Part shown: positions 58,583 to 64,000 of the stretch, piece by piece | Layout: each line of letters begins with the position of its first letter | Numbering within the stretch: the first letter of the stretch is position 1 | NCBI GenBank assembly: GCA_964473255.1 | Contig: CAYYOT010000009.1 | Span: forward strand, 41,534-105,533 | DNA length: 64,000 nt | Direction of reading: 5' to 3' | DNA from: Kuafuiihalomonas sp964473255 | GTDB lineage: Bacteria; Myxococcota; Kuafuiibacteriia; Kuafuiibacteriales; Kuafuiibacteriaceae | Made by a program: the position numbers and the translations under genes | Notes under the pieces: generated by a model | Told to the model about the DNA's origin: nothing | The model's database searches: none | The model's input: the letters and a program-made list of their open reading frames with translations, nothing else

Positions 58583-58648
58583 CCACGCGGCGAAGACCGA
58601 TCTCGACCCTGTTCTGGGCCCTCGACAGGGGCTAGGGTCCGCGCACTC

Positions 58649-59776
58649 ATGGCCTCGGAGACGCCAACCTCCGAACGACCGCACTTGACGGGTCCGCATC
58701 TGTGGCAGGTGCGCTGGGTCCGAGACCTGGCGCTCCTCAGCTCGATCGTCGTGGTCATACGGTTTCTCTTTCTGATCCAAGGCGCGGTGATCCCGGTACT
58801 GATCGCCTTCATATTCGCATACGTGCTCGAGCCCGTCGTTCGTAAACTCGAGAAGGACTGGGGTTGGCGGCGTCCCTACGTGGTCGCCGGACTCATGCTG
58901 GTCCTGCTCTCGGCCATGACGGCACTGCTCAGTTTTCTCACGCCGCTGCTCGTGGAGCAGGTTTCCGACTTCGCCAAGAAGGCTCCGAAGTACGTGCAGG
59001 TTCTGCAGGACCAGCTGGGGATCGAGCTGCCGTCGGCGCAGTCACGGGTGCTCAAGCGGCTGTCGGAAGGCGATCCGGCCGAGCTGGCGAAGACGGTGGC
59101 CCAGGCGTTTGGAGAAGCCGGACACATGGTGCAGACCATCGCTGGGGTGCTGGGCAGCACGCTGTCGCTGGCCGTGGCCGTCATCCTCACCGTCATCGTT
59201 TTTGCCGTCTTCGCGCTGCGCTTCGATCGGCTCCCGTCGTTGAAGCGGTTTCTGCCGGCTTCCCATCGAGAAGCGATGTGGGAGCGGCTCGGCCAAATCG
59301 AGGCGGTCTTCTCCGGCTTTCTCCGCGGCCAGCTTCTCGTTGCTGCTTTCACCACCACAATCTTCAGCATCGGATTCGCCCTCAGTGGCGTCCCGTTCTG
59401 GTTCGTCGCCGCGCTCGTCGGAGGGACGATGAGCATCATCCCGTACGGGCAGGGCGTTGGCTGGATCTTGGCCGTGACGTTCAAGTTTGCGGAGGCGCAG
59501 TCGTCGGGGGCACCGCTGTCCTGGACCAGCATCCTGCTCGGACCCACCATCGTCTACGCCGTGATGCAGGCCCTGGAGACGCTGGTCGTGACGCCCCTGG
59601 TCCAGGGCTCGTCCACGCGTCTTCATCCCGTGGCCGTGATGGTCGCCGTGATCGCGGGGGGAAGCTTCGGCGGACTCTTGGGGGTCTTCCTCGCGATTCC
59701 GGTCGCCGCGACCCTCAAGATCCTGCTGATGGAGGAGATCATTCCCCGGATGAATAGCTGGGCTGACGCTAGCTGA
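58649..59776 (+). CDS. AI-2E family (PF01594-like) membrane transporter
   Basis: 375 residues from ATG at 58649. Seven to eight hydrophobic helices in the family's order: LLSSIVVVIRFLFLI, VIPVLIAFIFAYVLEPVV (with the EPVV signature), YVVAGLMLVLLSAMTALLSFL, a soluble middle with LLVEQVSDFAKKAPKYV, LSLAVAVILTVIVFAVF, then GFLRGQLLVAAFTTTIFSIGFALSGVPFWFVAAL and QALETLVVTPLVQG followed by the final helices. The family includes quorum-signal (TqsA), antiporter and permease-type members; the substrate is unassigned. It ends one base before the convergent DUF1552 gene. Confidence 0.9.
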   Translation: MASETPTSERPHLTGPHLWQVRWVRDLALLSSIVVVIRFLFLIQGAVIPVLIAFIFAYVLEPVVRKLEKDWGWRRPYVVAGLMLVLLSAMTALLSFLTPLLVEQVSDFAKKAPKYVQVLQDQLGIELPSAQSRVLKRLSEGDPAELAKTVAQAFGEAGHMVQTIAGVLGSTLSLAVAVILTVIVFAVFALRFDRLPSLKRFLPASHREAMWERLGQIEAVFSGFLRGQLLVAAFTTTIFSIGFALSGVPFWFVAALVGGTMSIIPYGQGVGWILAVTFKFAEAQSSGAPLSWTSILLGPTIVYAVMQALETLVVTPLVQGSSTRLHPVAVMVAVIAGGSFGGLLGVFLAIPVAATLKILLMEEIIPRMNSWADAS

Positions 59777-59777
59777 G

Positions 59778-61367
59778 TCAGGCGCCGCGCGCCCAGCCCG
59801 GAAGTGGCGCGTCGGCGGTCTCGAATCGAGACCAGGGCCACACGTCTCGCCTCAGATCGCGTCCGGTCCAAAACGCATCGGGGTGGTACCAGGGAAGGCC
59901 GTAGCCTCGAGCACCCTCGGCGAAAGCCACCGGCGCAACCCGCTCGACCTCGGCGTGAAAGCTGTCCGTAGCAACGCCCATCGCCTGTAGAACGTTGCTC
60001 GTGAAGCGATTGTACAAGAGACCCGGGAGTCGAAACGGCTCGTCATCGGTGAGGAGAAGGCGATGCGCGTGATTTCGATAGTCGATGAAGCGACCGGTGT
60101 GGAACGCGCCGGCGGCGCTGCCCGCCGTGACGACGGGCAGGGCAAAACCATCGTGGGTCTTGTCCCCCGACTCCATCGTCCAAAAGAGCAGACTGCGGTC
60201 TAGGTAGGTTCCCTCCTCGTCTTCTTCGACGTCCAGCGCTCGGGCGAGGCGCAGGAAGGCCTCGCGGAAGAAGGTCCGCTGGGCTTGTTGGGCGAGGGCC
60301 TGCCATTCCGGCTTGTGAGAGGAGACGTCGCCGCACCCATTGTGAGCTACCTCGTTGTGCCAGTACTGGTAGCTGCCCCCCGTTGCGAAGAGTTCGGTCT
60401 CGCTCGTCAAGACGGCTACGTGACTCGCCCGGCACCGAATGGCGGCCCCGATGACGTCCACCGCGTCTCGTAGGGCTTCGCGGGCCGTTTCCGGCGTTGC
60501 CGGAGCGCTACGAGCCTCGCAGGCTATGCTGACTTCGAGCTTCCGCTCCAGTTCCAGCAGGAGGTCCATGTGCGCTTCGAGTTTCTCGAAGTCGGCGGAC
60601 GAGAGGCGACGCGCATCCCCGAATGCACCGGAGGTCACGCGTCGATAGTGCTCGTAGACCTTGTCGACGACCAGGTCGTCGTCGGCGGCGGAGCTGCCTT
60701 GGCCGAAGACGCGCTCCCAGAGCATCCGAGGATGAGCATCGGCTCGCACCGGAGTGGGAATGCCCGACGCCAGCGACGTCGAAGCAACGGTGAGGAGGTC
60801 GGACCCGACCCCGTAGTTCAAGCCGAAATGAAGAGAGCGCTCCTTGGGTTCGACCGCGTTGAAGCTCGGAGCCCGCGCCACCAGCTGGTCGATCGTCGCC
60901 ATGAACGAGCCGTGAAGATCTTCGCCTTGGTCGTTGGCGGCGTAGTTTCCGAGAAAGCCGCCGCGGTTGTGCCCCATATAGGTGGGGACGTCGAAGCCCG
61001 TGAGCACGTTCATCTTGCCGACGAGCTTCGCCGTAAGCTCGGGACTCGGCGCAGCCAGTACTTCAGACAAGTGAGACTGCAGGCCGCGACGAGACAGGGT
61101 CAGGCTGGACCACCGTCCGGTGTGCGCGGGAACGTTCAGTTCGGCGGGATGAAGAGGCAATGAGGCGGCCCCGGGATCGTCGGCCGGGTAGAGGTCGGGA
61201 GCGTGGATGCCGCCATGGTCGGTGCACAGTGCAATCAAACGCTTCTGCCTGACCGGAGTCGCTCGAGCTCTTCGCGGGGAGAGGGACGAAAGAAACGGGC
61301 AAGCGAGGACGAATCCTCCGGCGCCCCGCAGAAAATGGCGACGACCCACGCGATGAATCCGGCTCAC
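59778..61367 (-). CDS. DUF1552 family exported protein, Tat signal
   Basis: 529 residues. A twin-arginine signal peptide (GRRHFLRGAGGFVLACPFLSS) shows Tat export. The DUF1552 body contains LSRRGLQSHLSEVLAAP, YMGHNRGGFLGNYA, RSLHFGLNYGVGSD and the late GLLYNRFTSNVLQAMG. The family pairs with DUF1592-type proteins in Myxococcota, Planctomycetota and Verrucomicrobia and is of unknown activity; a sulfatase-like fold has been suggested for related domains. The ATG overlaps the stop of the DUF1592 gene by four bases (ATGA), which implies equimolar synthesis. Confidence 0.92.
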   Translation of the reverse strand: MSRIHRVGRRHFLRGAGGFVLACPFLSSLSPRRARATPVRQKRLIALCTDHGGIHAPDLYPADDPGAASLPLHPAELNVPAHTGRWSSLTLSRRGLQSHLSEVLAAPSPELTAKLVGKMNVLTGFDVPTYMGHNRGGFLGNYAANDQGEDLHGSFMATIDQLVARAPSFNAVEPKERSLHFGLNYGVGSDLLTVASTSLASGIPTPVRADAHPRMLWERVFGQGSSAADDDLVVDKVYEHYRRVTSGAFGDARRLSSADFEKLEAHMDLLLELERKLEVSIACEARSAPATPETAREALRDAVDVIGAAIRCRASHVAVLTSETELFATGGSYQYWHNEVAHNGCGDVSSHKPEWQALAQQAQRTFFREAFLRLARALDVEEDEEGTYLDRSLLFWTMESGDKTHDGFALPVVTAGSAAGAFHTGRFIDYRNHAHRLLLTDDEPFRLPGLLYNRFTSNVLQAMGVATDSFHAEVERVAPVAFAEGARGYGLPWYHPDAFWTGRDLRRDVWPWSRFETADAPLPGWARGA

Positions 61368-63094
61368 GGCGACTCACCTCCGTGCCCGCTCCGAAACGAG
61401 GGCGTCAAGGCGACGTTGGCGAGCAGGCCCGGCAAGCCCTGGTCCTGGAGATGCTGCCACATGGTGTGCAGCGTGCAGGCGTCGGCCTCGAGATCCTCCC
61501 GCCGGCCGAACGTGAAGCGGAAGTACTGGCGGACGACGCAGGCCTCGACCTGCGGATGACTTGCTACCATGTCGACGAGCTCGACCGCGTTTCGCGCAAC
61601 CCGAGCCTCGGCCCCGGGCAGCGGAACTTCTGCCACCGTATCGATGGGAAGCTCGGCGACGCGTCGTCCGGCGTCATCGAAGATCAGCTCTTCCGTGCGG
61701 ACGCGGCCCAAGGCGTCGAAGCCCTCGAGGGCGTATCCCAGAGGATTGATCGCGTAGTGACATCCGGCGCAGGTCGTCCCCGGTTGTTCGGTCAAGGCCG
61801 CGGTCAACTCCCGCGTCGTGGAGCCCTGCGACGGGCTCTCGAAGTGGACATCGTCCATGTCCTCGGGGAGCTGAATGTCGTCACAGAAGAGGCGACGGCG
61901 GATGAACGTCCCCCGCAGGATCGGCCGTGTTCCCCATCCCTCGTGAGCGAGCAAGCCGATCCGGGTAAGCAGTCCGGCGCGCTCCGGTTCGGGAAGAAGC
62001 CGAGGTGGTTCGCCGGGCTTCCACGGGACGGCACCACCGTAGAGGCGGGCGAGCTCGGAGGATCGAGCGAAAGACAGGTTGCTCGTCAGCAGGTCGGCCA
62101 AGGTTCCCGGCTCGTCCCAAACGAAGTGCCGGGCCGCATCGAGGATCTCACGAACGAGCTCGCCTCGGAGTTCTGCGGAGGGTGGATCGCTGCCGGCATG
62201 GGCGCGAAATCGGGGATCGTCTCGACGCCCTTCCCAAGAGGGGATCGACTCCAGTCGAAGCCACTGGGCGAAGAACTCGTCGAGGATGTCGCGGGTCCGA
62301 CGATCGGCGAAGACCCGGTCGAGCTGCTGCCGATAGACTTCGGGGTCTGCGAGGCGGTCCTCGTCGGCCAGTCGGCGCAGCTCGGCATCGGGCGGCCGCC
62401 CCCAAAAGTGTAGCGCCAGGCGGGAAGCGAGCTCGTGAGAGCTGAGCTCATGGTTTGAACCAGACCCACCCAGCCGGCCCTCGAAGCGGTAAACGAAAGG
62501 GGGCGACTGAATCATGGCGGCAAGGACCCTGCGCAGTCCGCGAACCGTGGTCGGGCCGGCGCCGTGAATCTCCGTCTCGTAGAACTCGAGCTCTGCGTCC
62601 GTGAGCGGACGGCGAAATGCGATGCGTCCCCATGAGCGGATGAGGTCGCCCCGGCAGGCCTCTTCTCGGCACGGTGGTCCGTCGGCGAAGGCGCTACCGG
62701 CGGCGGCCTGCGCCACCACGCGCAGGCCATCGACGAAGCCTTGGGTGGGCGCCTGCTTCATCCGTCGGTAGTCGGATCGGACGGACAGCACCTCGTCCGG
62801 GATCTGCATCATCGCGACATCGATGGCCGAACGCTCCTCGGAGTTCGGGGCGACCGCGCGTAGGAGGTCGTCCACGGCCCGTCCGACCTCGGCCCTCGTC
62901 AATCGGCGGAGCTCCGAAGGCATCGCTTTTTCGTCTGCGCAGGCGAAAGGCTCGACCGTCTCGGGCGGAGGGGAACGCTCGGGCTCTGGCGTCGCATCCG
63001 GTGTGGGGTCGGGGGCGGGGCGGGGAGTGCCGGGAGATCGGTCGACGCAGCTCGCGAGCATCGCCATCGCCATCGCCGCCCGAGCCGCGCGCAT
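61364..63094 (-). CDS. DUF1592/DUF1588-type exported lipoprotein with CXXCH
   Basis: 576 residues from ATG at 63094, with TGGAGGTC just before it; the frame is open further upstream. Lipobox LASC (Cys17) follows a short signal peptide, then a Pro-rich linker. The DUF1595/1592/1588/1585-type order is visible: RLTRAEVGRAVDDLLR, IRSWGRIAFRRPLTDAELEFY, SPPFVYRFE, FFAQWLRLESIPSW, LARLYGG, ILRGTFIRRRLFCDDI, and CAGCHYAINPLGYALEGFDALG, where the CXXCH suggests one haem c. The C-terminus ends VVRQYFRFTFGR. The family often accompanies DUF1552 proteins. Inferred: periplasmic redox or polymer-processing pair. Confidence 0.92.
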   Translation of the reverse strand: MRAARAAMAMAMLASCVDRSPGTPRPAPDPTPDATPEPERSPPPETVEPFACADEKAMPSELRRLTRAEVGRAVDDLLRAVAPNSEERSAIDVAMMQIPDEVLSVRSDYRRMKQAPTQGFVDGLRVVAQAAAGSAFADGPPCREEACRGDLIRSWGRIAFRRPLTDAELEFYETEIHGAGPTTVRGLRRVLAAMIQSPPFVYRFEGRLGGSGSNHELSSHELASRLALHFWGRPPDAELRRLADEDRLADPEVYRQQLDRVFADRRTRDILDEFFAQWLRLESIPSWEGRRDDPRFRAHAGSDPPSAELRGELVREILDAARHFVWDEPGTLADLLTSNLSFARSSELARLYGGAVPWKPGEPPRLLPEPERAGLLTRIGLLAHEGWGTRPILRGTFIRRRLFCDDIQLPEDMDDVHFESPSQGSTTRELTAALTEQPGTTCAGCHYAINPLGYALEGFDALGRVRTEELIFDDAGRRVAELPIDTVAEVPLPGAEARVARNAVELVDMVASHPQVEACVVRQYFRFTFGRREDLEADACTLHTMWQHLQDQGLPGLLANVALTPSFRSGHGGESP

Positions 63095-63152
63095 GACCTC
63101 CAGGTTGCGCGGGATGACCCCCCACGGCAACCTGCATTTCGCGGTCATGGGC

Positions 63153-63839
63153 CTAGTTCGGGCACCAGTTGCTTCGTATCGCCCGAGGAATCTCGAAAGT
63201 GGGGTCGCCGAAGCGCTCTGCCTGAGCCGGGTCGACGTCGATGCTCTTCCACCGAACGATGATCGGGCGAAGGCGATCCGCGTGCTCACGGGCGGCGGTC
63301 ATCGTCGGCCGCGTACCCGCGTAGCGGTCGAGCTCCCGGGCTAGTTCGTTTATCGGAGCCGAGCGATTGCGAGCGGCGGCACTGAGGTCGGCATCCGGAC
63401 AGCGCATCACTTCGGCCATGAGCGACCGGATCGTTCCGTAGATTTCGCGCGCGCGGCCGAGGTACGCCTCGTGCTCGGCCTTGAAGTCGACCCGGGTGCT
63501 TCCGTAAACGTCCGGCTCCTCGCCCTCCATCCGCGCGACGTGCTCCAGGGCCCGCTGACCGTACCCGTCGACCAGCTGGCGTGCCGTCTCGATTTTGTCG
63601 GCGACGCGATCGGTGGCTCGCCCCTGAGGAAAAGCGTACGGGTTTCGAACGCGGGCTTCGTCGAGAAGCTGGGTGTCGGCGCCCGTGGCGCGTTCCGCGG
63701 GTGGAGGCGGTGCCGGCGGCGTCTCCGTTTCCCTAGAGGCCGAAGGGGCTGCCGGTGGCTCCGGTGTCGGGGCGACGGGCCTAGGCGCGGGCGCTGGAGT
63801 CGGTGGGGCCAGTGGCGGGGGAGCGGACGGAGGCGTCAT
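63153..63839 (-). CDS. Pro-rich protein of unknown function
   Basis: 228 residues from ATG at 63839. The first ~55 residues are Pro/Ala-rich (MTPPSAPPPLAPPTPAPAP). The remainder is mostly helical with Arg/Glu/Ala: RVADKIETARQLVDGYGQRALEHV, HEAYLGRAREIYGTIRSLM and TMTAAREHADRLRPIIVRW. No signal peptide follows the chosen start, although a Pro-rich linker normally follows one. The ATG overlaps the stop of the dioxygenase remnant (ATGA), and the DUF1592 gene starts 58 bases downstream. I do not recognise the family. The start may be wrong, or the 5' end may have been altered by the rearrangement discussed under findings. Confidence 0.55.
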   Translation of the reverse strand: MTPPSAPPPLAPPTPAPAPRPVAPTPEPPAAPSASRETETPPAPPPPAERATGADTQLLDEARVRNPYAFPQGRATDRVADKIETARQLVDGYGQRALEHVARMEGEEPDVYGSTRVDFKAEHEAYLGRAREIYGTIRSLMAEVMRCPDADLSAAARNRSAPINELARELDRYAGTRPTMTAAREHADRLRPIIVRWKSIDVDPAQAERFGDPTFEIPRAIRSNWCPN

Positions 63840-64000
63840 CTCCGGGGCGGCCGGCGGAAGCGGCCGGAGCCGTATGCGGCCGGCATGATGGTGCGCAGGC
63901 GGAACGCGCCGGCGGCGTCGGCGAACTGATGGCCGCGCAGGTTGAAGCCGCAATTGTCGTAGCGGCCATGGGAGTCGGCATGCCAGAAGTCGAGCACCGC
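63836..64000 (-). pseudogene. Intradiol ring-cleavage dioxygenase remnant, truncated before the HxH ligands (5' outside the window)
   Basis: Fifty-four visible residues on the minus strand, open to the right edge: AVLDFWHADSHGRYDN, GHQFADAAGAFRLRTIMP and AAYGSGRFRRPPRR, then TGA. The family signature continues from this point with R-x-P-H-I-H, where the two His plus the two preceding Tyr (in HGRYDN and AAYG) bind iron. Here the frame ends exactly before HIH, so two metal ligands are missing. It resembles protocatechuate/catechol dioxygenase-like proteins. The stop overlaps the next gene start as ATGA. Either a decayed gene, a deletion junction, or an assembly artefact. Confidence 0.72.

Noticed and set aside
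1..64000. Search for CRISPR arrays, insertion sequences, prophage, or defence islands
   Set aside because: No short regularly spaced repeats, transposase, integrase, restriction or Cas-like motif was found by reading. The MutH homologue is a repair enzyme, not a restriction system.

Overview
The window is GC-rich and densely coding. It reads as chromosomal DNA of a myxobacterium (Myxococcota, most likely Polyangia/Deltaproteobacteria-like); this assignment is an inference. Supporting signs are a secreted subtilase with thrombospondin type 3 repeats and a MYXO-CTERM-like tail, a Ser/Thr kinase fused to a formylglycine-enzyme-like domain, a DUF1552/DUF1592 exported pair, a cyclic-nucleotide/DUF4388 protein, HEAT-repeat and VWA proteins, and many small lipoproteins. 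I found no rRNA, tRNA, insertion sequence, prophage or CRISPR array, and no gene-free stretch longer than 300 bases.

Layout. 1-6.3 kb: the end of a hybrid sensor kinase, a metallo-beta-lactamase-fold protein, a LysR regulator and, convergent to it, the subtilase. 6.5-9.5 kb: a lipoprotein with Ig-like domains and ten CXXCH haem motifs. 9.6-15 kb: DUF2147, DUF952, aldo/keto reductase, a lipoprotein, a group 4 glycosyltransferase, a VWA protein, and a haloacid-dehalogenase gene broken by one in-frame amber codon. 15.3-20.5 kb: an aldehyde dehydrogenase/DUF779 pair, a lipoprotein, serine acetyltransferase, DUF1523 and a DHH-like protein. 20.5-24.3 kb, minus strand: a tightly overlapping operon fbp, mutH, cNMP/DUF4388 and a D-cysteine-desulfhydrase-like gene. 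24.4-29 kb: a zinc-ribbon membrane protein, plsY and a sulfotransferase, then on the minus strand a coiled-coil protein coupled to an exported caspase-fold protein carrying an EF-hand loop. 29.1-38.2 kb: the kinase/SUMF1 protein, a mono-haem cytochrome, a phosphohexomutase, glnB, glnA, a PAS-GGDEF diguanylate cyclase and a polyprenyl synthase. 38.2-42.8 kb: a HEAT protein and thrS. 42.9-51.6 kb: a surface-polysaccharide cluster with four consecutive steps towards UDP-ManNAc3NAcA (WbpD, WbpE, WbpB and WbpI types), a FAD oxidoreductase, two deacetylases (one fused to a glycosyltransferase) and a lone GT2. 51.7-59.8 kb: SDR, leucyl aminopeptidase, glyoxalase II-like protein, uvrA, a lipoprotein and an AI-2E family transporter. 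59.8-64 kb, minus strand: DUF1552, DUF1592 lipoprotein, a Pro-rich protein, and a truncated intradiol-dioxygenase remnant running off the edge.

Working together. Nitrogen control (glnB-glnA), cysteine metabolism (serine acetyltransferase, a desulfhydrase-like enzyme), gluconeogenesis (fbp), phospholipid and isoprenoid synthesis (plsY, polyprenyl synthase) and DNA repair (mutH, uvrA) sit between signalling and surface/secretion genes. Gene packing is extreme. Of eleven tail-to-tail gene pairs, eight overlap and two are 1-2 bases apart; only one has a spacer, and that spacer is a hairpin.

The points most worth a second look are a full-length MutH with every catalytic residue outside Gammaproteobacteria, the exported caspase/EF-hand protein in a translationally coupled two-gene unit, the duplicated decahaem BIG2 lipoprotein, the single amber codon in the dehalogenase, and the dense convergent overlaps.
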